Source: Hypsibius dujardini
Taxonomy: Eukaryota > Tardigrada > Eutardigrada > Parachela > Hypsibiidae
Assembly: GCA_001579985.1 (NCBI GenBank)
Contig: LRSR01002815.1
Location: 1 to 64,000, forward strand
Direction: 5' to 3'
DNA: 64,000 nt
The position numbers and the translations under genes are program-made. The notes under the pieces are model-generated. The model did no database searches. It saw nothing but the letters and a program-made list of their open reading frames with translations, and had not been told where the DNA came from. Positions 35,687 through 47,600 of the stretch are shown here, piece after piece (the first letter of the stretch is position 1; each line of letters begins with the position of its first letter).

Positions 35687-37783
35687 TTAAGCAATCTGAC
35701 ATTTCTCCGATCCTCTGATTCGCCGTTTACCCCCAGAACTTTTTTTCCTTGGGACGCGGTCAGCTTTCTTAAAGAATGCGGGAGGTCGCTGATTATTCAT
35801 CGAGTCTACTCTAATGACAGCAGCAAAATCATCGTGCGGTTTCGGAGGTCGATGCCGCCATTGATGCTCTAGACCAGCCTCCGTGCTCCTTCCAACTGCC
35901 GCACCTTCGCTGTTGCCTAACTCTGATGGCGATTGACTGCGGTTGGATAGCCGCGAGGATGAACTTTGACTCGACCCCCGCCCTCCCGGATCCGCAGGAC
36001 CGCGCGCTAAGCCACCAAAATAGTTGTGATAAGTTCCGTCTTGTACGGTTTTATCCCAATCATCATCATCATCGTGATCGTTTTCGCCTACGCACAGTTT
36101 AACAATACCCGGTCGCCTTAGAATTGTAACACCGCTACAGTCTGCATCTGTTGGCGACTGACTTCCGTTAGAGACCCGGGACGAGTAACTGCGGTTTGAA
36201 ACTTTGACTCCACCATTTGCCGGTCCGTTAGCGAAGCCTCGGCAGCTTACACCTTGCTCGGGCTTGTCTGGTTTAATCTCTTCATCATCGCTTTCTCCGA
36301 TATTGACCTCGCCGTCAGACGGAACCGATGAGTGACCATTTTGCTGCCACTTCCTTACGGTAACCCCTGCCATGCCTTGCAGGTCATCCAGCGGACGTGG
36401 CTTTAAAATACCTTTGGATGAATTACTGTTAGATAGCGATACCTTCCGTTGCAAAGCTGTCCATTCAGACGGACTAGGGACGTTGCTCTTTGCAGCGACG
36501 AAGGACTTTGCATAGCGAGCCAATTCCAGGAATCTCTCACTGGACGGTTCTGCATCCAATAAGGCCTTTGCCAGGTGGCGATAGTGCTGCGCAATCTGAC
36601 GAGCATCAAGTAGGGATTCGCACTCAGGAACTACGGCCAGAATATCCGCTAATCCAGCTGCTCCGAAGGCAGCTGCCACCTCGGGATACAGCAGCACACT
36701 CCGGTTGACGGAGGATTCAAACTTTTGGCAGACCGCCTCGCGCAAGGCTACATTCCGTGAGCCTCCGCCGAGCAGCAGAAGTTGATAGTCATCCCCTAAG
36801 CCACCCTTCCCTCTCATCGTTTCCACGGTCCGTTGTAGAAGCTGGAGAGTCGTAGCAATCACCTCGCCATTGATTCGTCGAAACAACTCATGGTCCATCC
36901 GGCACTGGAGGTCCATGTCGTCTCGAAAGTTCGACACCGCCACCTCAGTGACTTTCCGTGTCGCCAGATTTTTCTTAGCATCTTCGCATTCAAGCCGCAG
37001 ACGGTGAATCTCGCCCATGTCCAAGGCGGAATCGACGCCGTTCTGTGCGCAGAATTCGGTGAAGCAGTGCTTCGCCATGGCACGATCGACGGCCGACCCA
37101 CCCCCCGGTTCCATTGAGTACAGTACCGAGGAACCCTTGTTCCGTTCGCTCTCCACAGGAAAAACAGCGGCCGTAGTTGCGCTCGCGCCTACATCCACCA
37201 CCATGATAGTTCGCGGTGAGGCTCGCGGGTCGAGGGTATGGAGAAAACAACCGATCAACGCTGCGGCTGCTGCGTCAACCAGGAAGACTCGCTCGAAGCC
37301 AGCTGCCATGGCGGCTTCTTCCAAAAATGTTCTTTCAAGGTCCGTCCAGGTGCAGGGAACCGTTATGACACACAGAACGACGCGTCGACCCAGCGCATTG
37401 TCAGCCAGTTCTTTGGCTTGCCGTAGGAATTCTTGCACGATGTGCACCAGATACAACCGCTCACCGTTCGGGAGATTGAACCGCAGGTGACCATGTTTGC
37501 TGTCGATTTCATTGAAGGGATAGTAACCCTCGTAGATGGTTTCTTCCACTGCCTTGTAATCGTGCAGACCGATGAACTGCGAGAATTCAAACACAACGTT
37601 CTGCGGTAGGCTTTTGGATTGTGCACGGGCATCTTCCCCGAAGGTGTCTTCTCCCTGATGGCGTACGATGATGGCGGGTGTGCTGTTGGCTCCTGTCACG
37701 CTGGGAATGACACGAGGGGACCCATTCTCCCAGACCGCGACGGTAATGTTCGCCGTCCCAAAGTCAATGCCGACAGTGGCCAT
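35687..37783 (-). CDS. Hsp70 NBD protein ending in polybasic CAAX box
   Basis: 698 residues in one exon. The NBD spans about 1-390: TVGIDFGTANITVAVWENG, FIGLHDYKA, VLCVITVPCTW, FLVDAAAAALIG, IMVVDVGASATTAAVF and LLLGGGSRNVALR. Close paralogue of the gene at 25262-29768 (same start, YYPFNEI, LRFNLPNGERLYLV, LECED). There is no Hsp70 substrate-binding domain; instead a tail of about 300 residues is rich in Ser, Gly and Asp, with SSRVSNGSQSP / SSRLSNRSQSP repeats and a DDDDDW acidic run. The C-terminus is KKADRVPRKKSSGGKRRI then RGSEKCQIA. CQIA fits a farnesylation CaaX box and the upstream basic cluster resembles that of K-Ras4B. Positions aligned with Hsc70 Lys71, Glu175 and Thr204 are Ser, Ala and Ala. 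I infer a membrane-tethered nucleotide-binding protein with weak or no ATPase activity. Confidence 0.85.
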   Translation of the reverse strand: MATVGIDFGTANITVAVWENGSPRVIPSVTGANSTPAIIVRHQGEDTFGEDARAQSKSLPQNVVFEFSQFIGLHDYKAVEETIYEGYYPFNEIDSKHGHLRFNLPNGERLYLVHIVQEFLRQAKELADNALGRRVVLCVITVPCTWTDLERTFLEEAAMAAGFERVFLVDAAAAALIGCFLHTLDPRASPRTIMVVDVGASATTAAVFPVESERNKGSSVLYSMEPGGGSAVDRAMAKHCFTEFCAQNGVDSALDMGEIHRLRLECEDAKKNLATRKVTEVAVSNFRDDMDLQCRMDHELFRRINGEVIATTLQLLQRTVETMRGKGGLGDDYQLLLLGGGSRNVALREAVCQKFESSVNRSVLLYPEVAAAFGAAGLADILAVVPECESLLDARQIAQHYRHLAKALLDAEPSSERFLELARYAKSFVAAKSNVPSPSEWTALQRKVSLSNSNSSKGILKPRPLDDLQGMAGVTVRKWQQNGHSSVPSDGEVNIGESDDEEIKPDKPEQGVSCRGFANGPANGGVKVSNRSYSSRVSNGSQSPTDADCSGVTILRRPGIVKLCVGENDHDDDDDWDKTVQDGTYHNYFGGLARGPADPGGRGSSQSSSSRLSNRSQSPSELGNSEGAAVGRSTEAGLEHQWRHRPPKPHDDFAAVIRVDSMNNQRPPAFFKKADRVPRKKSSGGKRRIRGSEKCQIA

Positions 37784-39060
37784 TTAAGAGTTGCACACAA
37801 ATACTAATACTTATTATTCCACAGTCATGCCGGTGTAAAGCAACACAAACAACGTCGCGTAACTAGCCCAATTTTGTGGGGCTTGCGATGTCGAAGAAAA
37901 TTACAGTAGAACGCGCCGGCGTCGGTATCTAATCGCTCAAGGCCTGTGAAAAGATTAGCACCCTTTCGCAACAGGGAACTGTGCCTACACAACGAGGCCA
38001 CATCCAAATGCAACATTAAGGGCTTTTAGCATATTAATGCTGGAGGGCGACATATAGTCTAATGTTATAAGCCAGCTTTGGCTGAAATCTATTAAAGGAT
38101 CATTTGGACGACTATCGTGTTCTCTAAGTTGGGAACTGCAGAACTAATTTATGAGCTGTTCTGAAACACACTCGCCCAAAATCATTCGACCATCTACTGT
38201 ACTCATACCAACTTGGCAGCCAAAGAGACCGAAACCGGGAGGTCTCGTGTTTGCTCCCTCTAGCGAAAAAACGATAGTAATTCAAATTTTAATTGAAATC
38301 CTTTGGTTCGAGAAACGGTACCACAATACCTTACAATTTGGCGGTCTATCTTTTTGTCCAAACAAAATGAATCCATAATTCACGCCCAAAATGGGATGCA
38401 AAAACAGGTACAGCTCTGGACTGAGCTGCACTTCGCTGACCAATAGTCCATCTTTCCTAAATGTTTCCTCCGTAACCACAAAATGATTTGGCATCATTGG
38501 ACGTATTTTTAAACTCTGTGCTTAACAAGACTATTGAAATCGACAAGTCTTTCTCCATTTCCTGACGTTTCAAACTGAACGTGAAAACTTCTGAATCCCA
38601 ATAAAATTGGTGTCATAAATGGTACTCCGTTTGGTCACCCTTATATCAGGGACTCAAAAGGGTTTCAAGTTGCTTCGTTACGCAATATAAAAATGGTGTT
38701 TCTGATAGTAAATGTAACCGTTATCGATTGTAACCGTATTTCTGATAGTGTTTTCCGGGAGGTACCAAAACTACGTGCCGCGTAGAATTTGATGCTACCC
38801 CGTCCCTGCATTTCGGGGCACCCCCGAAAATGCAGTGCCTTACATGCTTTCTTTTAATGACTATGTTAATGGGCGCCGTCAGAGTAAATGGGCTTTGAAT
38901 TGGCAATTCTTCGGGTGATAAAGCGTTAAAACAGCGCAAATCGTAAAGTTTTCTTCTGTTCATTGGACTGGTACTACTTTGGGTCCACTTTGAATTTTAA
39001 GGCATTAAAGAAACCATTGATTCTCGTTAATAACGTTCTTTTTCCCTTATAGTCCACATG
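37784..39060. other. Intergenic; partly duplicated at 15430-15980
   Basis: No exon supported. 38080-38250 and 38930-39060 align with 15480-15660 and 15830-15980. This is the 3' flank of the gene at 39061 and the 5' side of the gene at 35687. Confidence 0.55.
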
Positions 39061-40659
39061 TTACGCTCGCGTGTCCGACCTGTTTTGCCCCAAATGACTA
39101 GGAAGTATTCTCTGGTCGAATGACGGAGCATGCGACGATGCAGAGACGGGTCGTTCCTCCAGCTCCATGTCCTGTGAGCTCTTGCTGGACTCCATCCTTG
39201 ACGAGTGAACACTTTTGTTGGACACTCTTGCACCTGGTGCTATTCGCTGTCTACCGGGACCTGCGGATTGTCGATTGGATTTTTCCGGAAGGCTCAGCGG
39301 CTTTGGTGGTACTGACGGTCTTAATTGCGCCTTTCCGTATGCCAATAGGTCATTTCGGGCTTTCTCAGCGGAACCGTGGGTCCGAAGAATCTCGCACAAC
39401 GGACGATAGTGCTGGGAGAGCTTCAGTCGACCGAGAACCGGCGCCACCTCCAGAATCATCGCCACTGCGGCCGCTCCGTGGACGGCGGCGCGATCGGCCG
39501 ACAGCAGAACACTCGCGTTGACATGATCCCCGAACTCTCTTTTCACGCCTTGTTGCACCGCCGCCATGCGCGAAGCTTGTCCGACAAGTAAAATCTCATA
39601 ATCTTCCGGAGGTCCCCGTGGGAAGGCTTGGTTTAAAGCGTGATTTATTAACGATACCACCTTGTTCGCGTACGGCACGGTGAAGGTTTCGAAGGTCTTT
39701 TGGTTCATCATGACTAGTAGATCCTTCTCGTCCGTGAAGTCATCCACGGAGATGTTTTTTGACCGCTGAGTCAAGAGTTTCTCCTTCGCTTCTTTACAAG
39801 CTAAGTGCAGGCGATGAATGGCTGCCGCAGTGTACTGGATTATTCTTTTGTGCTGTGCCTCGAACTGGTCTAAGCAGTGCCGCATGAGGAGATAATCCAG
39901 TCGCGTCGTCCCGCAGTGCGGCACATGGAAACTCCGTTCCTCCATGGAGCCTGTTCGTCCGTTTGTTTGAAAGACGGTTGCCGCTAAGGACTTCGCGCCC
40001 ACGTCAACGACCACGACATTATAAGGGATCGTACTGGGCAGCGAGAACAGGAACGCACCGAACAGAACAGCCGTCGGATCGTTCAGAAGGAAGACCTTGG
40101 GGAATATTCCAGTTTGCTTAGCCGAATTCTTCAGTACGGAACGCTGTTTCTTGTTCCACCAGTATGGGTACGTCACCACACAGGTCGGGTGTGCTATGTT
40201 TGCTCCGCTCGCTTCGTTCGGTCCGTTCGTCCCCATGTGTGAGATCTCCCACAGTTTCCTTGAGCGATGCATCCAGATCTTGCAGACGTCCAATGTGGAT
40301 ATGGATGAATCGCGCGCACTCAAACTGGGAACTTCAAAGCAGATCGGCATCCCGGGACGGCCGGAACATTTGAACGGATAGTGCGACGTGGAGAACAGCA
40401 TATCACCTTGTTGGGGCGCCGGTCGTCCAACGAACTGCTTGATGTCGAAGAGGGTGTTGTCCAAATTCAAGGTGGATTGTGATATGGCCTCAGACGCGAA
40501 GATCCTCTCGACCTTCCCACCACCGGTGTTTGCCTTGAATGCCAGGAAAGTCGAACTTCGCGCGTCGCCGTGCGTATCCTCCAGGATTCTGAATGCTCCG
40601 TCCTGCCAGACGGCTATCGCGATGTTGGCAGTGCCGAAGTCAATACCGACGGCCGACAT
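39061..40659 (-). CDS. Divergent Hsp70 NBD protein with disordered tail ending QNRSDTRA
   Basis: 532 residues from the ATG at 40659. That start is chosen because paralogues begin M-x-x-[IV]GIDFGTAN; the frame is open a further 32 codons upstream. NBD: AVGIDFGTANIAIAVW, IKQFVGRPAP (keeps the Lys aligned with Lys71), FLLNDPTAVLFG, VVVVDVGAKSLAATVF and ILLVGQASRMAAV (adenosine loop GGSS changed to GQAS). The substrate-binding domain is missing. A basic, Ser/Pro-rich tail of about 110 residues ends ELEERPVSASSHAPS then FDQRILPSHLG-QNRSDTRA. The last roughly 40 residues are clearly related to the tail of the otherwise dissimilar gene at 17862, and the 3' flanks match too. There is no membrane segment and no CAAX box. 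Function unknown. Confidence 0.85.
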   Translation of the reverse strand: MSAVGIDFGTANIAIAVWQDGAFRILEDTHGDARSSTFLAFKANTGGGKVERIFASEAISQSTLNLDNTLFDIKQFVGRPAPQQGDMLFSTSHYPFKCSGRPGMPICFEVPSLSARDSSISTLDVCKIWMHRSRKLWEISHMGTNGPNEASGANIAHPTCVVTYPYWWNKKQRSVLKNSAKQTGIFPKVFLLNDPTAVLFGAFLFSLPSTIPYNVVVVDVGAKSLAATVFQTNGRTGSMEERSFHVPHCGTTRLDYLLMRHCLDQFEAQHKRIIQYTAAAIHRLHLACKEAKEKLLTQRSKNISVDDFTDEKDLLVMMNQKTFETFTVPYANKVVSLINHALNQAFPRGPPEDYEILLVGQASRMAAVQQGVKREFGDHVNASVLLSADRAAVHGAAAVAMILEVAPVLGRLKLSQHYRPLCEILRTHGSAEKARNDLLAYGKAQLRPSVPPKPLSLPEKSNRQSAGPGRQRIAPGARVSNKSVHSSRMESSKSSQDMELEERPVSASSHAPSFDQRILPSHLGQNRSDTRA

Positions 40660-41456
40660 TGCTTTTGACAGGATCAGACTGAACAGGGAAAAAAGCGATG
40701 ACTTTGGAATAATTTGCTGTAAAAATACGGTTCTGATTAATGTGAGCAGGCGCAAAGTTATGCCACTGCCACATGGTGGGCGGTTAGTGTGCCCATCTTC
40801 ATGTCTACATCGGCTCTATTGTTCAAGCATGCGAGATGATAACACCCGGGTCTTACCACACTTTCGCAGACCGCGTGCAAAATGAAAATTGTGGCGTAAT
40901 AACATATTCGGTGATTAGAAAAACTTCCACATGCACGCTGCTACAAGGTGAGGGGTTTTCTGCTCGCCGCCGTGCGGTATATGCCAACTCCACGGACTAA
41001 AAGCGCCTTGTCGTTTGCAAAGTCTGTTGTTTTATCTTTCACCTGAGATACCGGATTTCCAGCTCAAACTTGGATGCATCACATACAGATTATTACCACA
41101 ATCGAAACGGTACACGGAACAAGAACTTTCGTACTTTTTAAACAGGCATGTCCTTGATATAGCAATCCTGCCGTAGGAGTTTAGACTACCTGGAAGACGG
41201 TGAATCTACAGGGAAATGGGAAACCGACAATCCGCAGCGTTTGCACGAGGTTTGCGAAGGGTTTTCATTCGTCAAGCAAACTTGCTCATCTCTCTCTTAC
41301 TATGCATATGCAATGATTTCCCTAAGTTCGATTACTTGAAATTAAACTAAATTCTTTCGATTTTAGATTGATAAGTAAATACCATGCACAGGAAAATGAA
41401 GTACATTTAAATTGAAACTGAGAAGAATAGACTGGAGTGTGTTGCCGAAATTTCAG
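40660..41456. other. Gap 5' of two divergent genes
   Basis: It may hold 5' exons of the ankyrin-kinase gene. A short open segment after a good acceptor (tcctgccgtag) at 41177 could be an exon of 23 nt (donor AAGACG|gtgaat), but this is weak. Confidence 0.35.
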
Positions 41457-41642
41457 AAGCATTGATTACTCTGACCAAAAAGTCCAATTACGAGACGGAT
41501 CACATAAATACAGTGAAATCGCGTATCAGTATGCATTTTCACTAACATTTATAATATTTGAGCAGTTATTCAAATACTCAGTTTATATACGTACCCATAA
41601 ATATATATAATTTCATCGCGAATCAATCAGCTTAATTTGTAG

Positions 41643-44600
41643 ACGAGGTGTTTGAAGCCATCATCGGGAGCAAAGACACGCGGAAGCGGCGGAACCTTCG
41701 CCAGATGACGAATGCCAACACTATCATCGCCACGACAGCTGGAGTCTTACCTATTCATCTGGCCATAATTTCCGGGAACTACGAGGCAGTCCGAGACCTC
41801 GTCAGCAATTCTCGGTGCGATGTTAACGCTCGTTGTCAAAACCGGCCAGGCCTAACCCTCGCGGCCTGTACTTCCTCAGCAAAGATTGTCAAGGAGCTCC
41901 TCAAACGACGGGATCTTAAGGTTAACGAAACGTCCGGCAGCTCCAATGTGACGGCGCTCATGGCCGCTGTTTTTGAGGGTCCGGAAGAGCGAACGACGGC
42001 GGAACGGGTTCAGGTGATGGAGGTGTTAGTCAATGACCCACGCTGCAACTGCCAGCTGAAGGATGACGACGGTTATAGCGCTCTGACCTTCGCGGTGCAA
42101 ACTGGTCAGGTCGATCTGGTGATGACGTTGCTGCAGGACGGACGAGCGGCCAAGTATCAGTTACGGGATCTTTTGCGCGAATGCCGGGTGGCGATACGCG
42201 TGAATCAGGAGGAGATTTGTGGAATCATTCTGCAGAACATGTCGCTGGCGCACGAGGCTCATTTGACACATTTAATGCAGAACGCTGCCGCGGGTAAGTT
42301 ATAGCTAGTGACAGCCAGGCAATCAGCAGGATAGAGACTGACTCGGGCAGTAATGGAGATTTTCCCTCCCGATCGAGGTGGTGTTTTTTTTACAAATACC
42401 TGCCTATTTATCATGATTTTACGTTGGGGTCTCCGCGTGGAAATTACATAAGCGGTTTCAGAAAAAAATAAAGAAGAAAAAGACTTCCCGTGCCAATTGG
42501 TGCTATGAGGCAACGCTTGATTGATTGATTCTTCAATTGCTTTTCCGAACTTTTAAATTTTTTTCATGCCAAAAAATATTTTGCTGAGCGTACACGTATT
42601 TTTTAAATGTACTAGACTCCTTGAGAAATATTAAAAAAAAATTAGAAATGTTTTGATCAACCAGAACAGCTCGAAAAAATAAACTAAAAGAGCACAGTGG
42701 CGACGCCGTCAATAACTTATACTCGTGCAGCCTGCAATCGGCCCTGCAGCCTGCACTAGTGTTGTTTAAATGTATTTAAATTTTTATTTAAAATAGCCAA
42801 AAACGGTTTTTTATTTTAAGTAAAATATATGTTTAATTTTGTTTAAACTCGATATTTTTTTAAATTTAAAATCATTCCCTGAGCCATTATTTTATTTATA
42901 TTTAAATTCTCGAGAAAACGCGCAAAGCAATTTAAATATATATTATCACCCCCTCTTTTCGCGTGACGGCGGGCTTGATTGCTTGATTATTCTCTGAATG
43001 GCGCTCAGAAATCCTAGATTGATTGTCTGATTTGCCTGAGAAATTATAAATACCGGCTTTAGTTCCTCATCTGATTGATTTATTGTTGCAACCTTCAGCA
43101 TTATCAGTTGATTGATCAATCGTTTCCTTACAATATCTGTTTCACAGTAAGATTTATTGCGTTTAACGATCCACTAGGGGTTTCGCTGCATATTGCATAG
43201 GCTATGTCATACGATTTCCACTTTATTTAAATTCAGCATTTCATTTAAATAAAAGGTCGAGTTTTATTTAAATGGTAATTTTATTTAAAATACGCTGTTT
43301 TTTTTAAAATACATTCAAACGATATTTTATTTAAAGTCGCCGAGGATTAACATTTTTTTTAATTTATTTAAATTCAAAACTGTTAGTTGAACAAGACTAG
43401 CCTGCACTCGGCCCTGCAGCCATAAGAAGCGTAAGGCTAGACTACGGTTATTAGCACTCCTCCCTCATTTATTTTTTTGCGGTGTTACGTTACGTTTGAA
43501 AAATTGCGTTTTATTTTTAAAATTTTCTTGAAGGCTTGTAGTAAGTTCGAAAAATACGTGTACGCTCAGCAAAATATTTTTTGGCATAAAAAAAATTAAA
43601 AGTTCGGAAAAGCAATTAAAAAATCAATCAATCAAGCGTTGCCTCATAGCAACAATTGGCACGGGAAGTATTTTTCTTCTTTATTTTTTTCTGAAACCGC
43701 TTATGTAATTTCCACGCGGAGACCCCAATGTAAAATCATGATAAGTAGACAAGTATTTGTAAAAAAAACACCACCCCGATCAGGAGGGAAAATCTCCATT
43801 ACTGCCCTAGTGAGACATACATATCATAAGCCAAAAACTTAGACCGAAAGATGAAAAGGCACATACAGCTTGACCATTCCCTTACCCACCTGACTGGACG
43901 GATTGGTAGGTGGGACAATTAATTATGAGATAAATTCGTAGCCGGTCATCAATACAACAACTATGGCAAAAAGGGGAGACGGACTGTTTGCGTCATTTAT
44001 GTTACGTTCATAGTCCGTGTCAGATGCCAGACCCAAAAAGGTTACTGGTATGTTAGACGATTCTTACCAGACCACGCCCTAAAAAAATGCTGATCTCGAG
44101 GTTCCTTCTGATATTTTATTGTTAGAAAGATGCTCATATTTGTTCTGGCAGAAGGGGCGGATTTTACCCATTTCAAGTGACTTTCTGGAGATCTGACACA
44201 GATTATGAACGTAGCATTAGACGTACAATCGGACGGACAGCGAAGTAGTGCTTGGACAGACAGACGGTCAACCGAGCAAAGATCGGACACACGAACGGTG
44301 GACGGATGAGCATTACTCGAGACCCTCATTGGGTCAACCTCATTGCTGGAAGTCTATCAATCCGTCTGATAATCCGGCAAACTGTTTCAATTCCTAATCG
44401 GGATTGATTCTCTCCAGTAGAAAGGCTGATCGGCTTCCTACCTTCCTTGACTGTTCATTTATTCGCTCAGCTCCCTTAGATTTTAGCCTTGTCAGACGGT
44501 GTCCTTGTTCACCTGATTGGTGTCTGACCATCTGTCTTTCGGCTGGACCGTCTGCCTGGCAGTTGGTCTCTCGTTTGTGCTGTTTAGTAGTTAAGTTTAG

Positions 44601-47600
44601 TCAAGTTTGTTAAGTAAAGTAGTAGGTTTAGTTAGGGGTCTTTAGTCGCATATGTCAGCCGAAGAGTTCTTCCGGTCTTTCTGGGTTGCGGAATGCTATT
44701 CAACGCGACTGACACACCTTTCCACGGTAACAAACATGTCCTCACTCCGTCATTCTCGCATTTGTATACAATCAGCAAAAAACCGTTTGAGTGCAACAAT
44801 GATTCCTTAATGGACTTACAATTTGCAGTTGCAACGACGAATAACGGGCAAGATGCCGGACAAATCCTGTATCTGTTAACGGTGGCCAAAACTGTCATGC
44901 GCCGTGGACCGACGAAGCTGGTAGACTCTGGTATTCACATGCCACCTTCGCCCAGGTCTCGGGCTCCCAAAGTCGGAAGTGTTGTGAGCTTGCTACAGGA
45001 CAGAGGGAAAGTGAAACGGCTACAGACAGACCACGGCGGGTGGACGGACGACATGGAGGAGGTCATGGGGCGATGTGGTATTGTAACAAGCGTTGAGCCG
45101 GACCGTGATATTATTGTCAACTTTCTCTTTATGGAGTCCGAGCAGAGGAAGCTGCAATTCACTCTAAATCCGGATGCCGTCGAATTGAAGAGTAAAGGTA
45201 CTCGATAAAGCGATTTGAAATTAATAATTATTAAATGCGACATTATGAAGTTGGATTGCTTTTGTTTCAGATGGATTCTCTGCAGTCGACAAAAACGGGA
45301 AGTTAATCAAAGTGGGCGATACGGTGGCCATTGATGCGGGCGACCCGATCACCAGGCCGGGGCAAGCCGCGCAAGGTCGTGCGGGACGAAGCGAGCAGTC
45401 CGTTCAACTCAAATACGGTCGCGTGATGTATTTCGACCTGTCCGGCAAGGCTTGGCTGACAGTGGCAGGAAGCAGCGTCTCTTTAGCACCCTCGACGATA
45501 AAGCTGGTGGACTCAGGTGAGAGAAAGCTTGCTTTGCCTTTTAGGTGAAACAGTGTGAAGAGTATGAGGATTACGGTCTTACTTGAGCAAGACCGGAGAT
45601 GTCTCCTCTCGATCGGTGTGGTTTTTTTCACAAATACCAGTTTATATACCGGGATTTTTACATTGGGGCCTGGGACTGGAAATCGCATCTGCGGTTTCAG
45701 AAAGAAATATGAAAGACAAAGATTTCCTGCGCCACTTTGTTCTATAGACCTGGTCGTGATTGATTTAATTCATCAGATACTTTCAAATGGTTTTTATTCC
45801 AACCAATATTTTTCCAGAACGCAAACTTATTTTTCGAATCTACCAGAGGACTTCTGCAAAATATATACAATAGATTCACAATTTTCCAACCACGAGGAAC
45901 AACCGTCAAGAAATTAAATCCAAAAAGAGCAGTGGCGCCACCAACACAGTCCAAATTCTGCTAATTGCTGCAGCGTCTGTTTTGGTTTTCTCTTTCCGGA
46001 CTCGTTTACCAGTATTTCTTTTTCACTCGCAGCAGTGTTTCAAATTAAATTTCGACTTGTTGTTTAATTTTGGCTGAAGGCTTCTTGTAAATGTCTTTTT
46101 CTTCCTTATACTTTCTGAAACCGCAGATGTGATTTCTAGTCCGAGACCCCAATGTAGAAAAAAATCCACGTCGATCGAGAGGGAAAATCTCTGTTCTTGC
46201 CCACGTTAGGGAATACTTTGTCTGGCCTAAGCTCTAGACAGAAGCAATTCCCGTATGGTAGAATTCGCGTATATCGTAACCAAATTTTTTTCGCACTTCA
46301 TTTTTCTATCCACAAATCATCTCTGGAAAATCGATTAACATCAACCAAATATTTTTCGTGGAAAATCGTGGCTATGGCCAACATTTTTGTTCCTTTTACA
46401 AGCCCAAGACGTCTGCATTTTGTTGTTTAGTGGTTTGTGGTGACGGTCAGATGGTTCAAGTGGGAGACCAGGTCCAAATCACTCCGACCTCGTCCGGTTT
46501 GGAAAGCTTGCAGACCTCACAATTCGGTGGCTGGACGAACAGGACAGCAAAGTTTGTCGGTAAAATCGTGACGATCGCTGCCATCGGCTGCAACTGCTTC
46601 CACAAAACCGACCGACCTCAGTGCATCATTCAAGTGTCCGATGACAAAGCCCTTCTCTGCTGGATAAACCCAAACGCCGTGAAGCTCCAACTGAAAGCGA
46701 GGCTAGTGCCTGTCAGCAAAAGTCCAGAGGAGCCGAAATCTCGACCGTTCGATGGCTCTCCTCCCGTCGACTCCAACGGTGAAGTCCTACAAATTGGTAG
46801 TGTCGTATCGTTCATTCGAAACGAATCAACAGTGAGACATCTACAAGCGGGACGACATTGGGCGGATGAGAATATTATGGATCTCGTTGCGAAGCAGTTT
46901 CCTTTCCCTGTCGTCAGCATCCGCAGCGACGGTGACGTCGGCGTGGATACCTGTGCCTTCATTAATGATGACCCTGAACTGGATATGGCGGTTAATCCCA
47001 AGGCGATAACCCTGGTTTCTAGAGGTAATGTTCTCAAGCAAATAAATTATCATTACAGCAGTTCTGCTTTAAGTAATATTGCAGGTAAATAAAGAGGTTT
47101 CGCAAACCGACATATCTCAATCTAACATAACATAGGACATATGTTATGTATGTCTTACCTATGTGTAAGAAATTTCTGTTTTCACAAACTGACTTAACTA
47201 AACAACATAACGCACACTTCCCACACCAATTAAAACTACTTTTTTATCGTCTTCTTAGCCTTTTTAGCATATGCTGACAATTTTGTTTCTTCTAAGAACA
47301 TTTTCGATGACGGTTACGATGCAGCATGTGCAGTGAGAGCGGCGTAACACCGGATAGAGATAACGCATTCGGTTTAGCGTCAATTGATTGATTGATTTCC
47401 TCGGACCAAAAGGACTTTGACAACTATGTCAATCCCATGATGTTTTTCATTTTATTTGGTTCCCCACGGCCAACATATAAACAATCTTTCATGGACCTAA
47501 AATTTTCTTGCGTAGAACAAAGCAAAAGGAGCACAGCGAGAGATAAAGAAACTGAGTCATGATCTTCCGCGACAGATGCGTGCATTTTTGGTTTATCCAA

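Noticed and set aside
36490-37490. Plus-strand frames up to 157 codons opposite the CAAX-type gene
   Set aside because: Antisense shadows; they follow the codon periodicity of the minus-strand gene.
42750-43380. Regularly spaced tttatttaaat motifs as a possible CRISPR-like or satellite array
   Set aside because: Spacing is irregular and the block is the AT-rich core of a TIR element.
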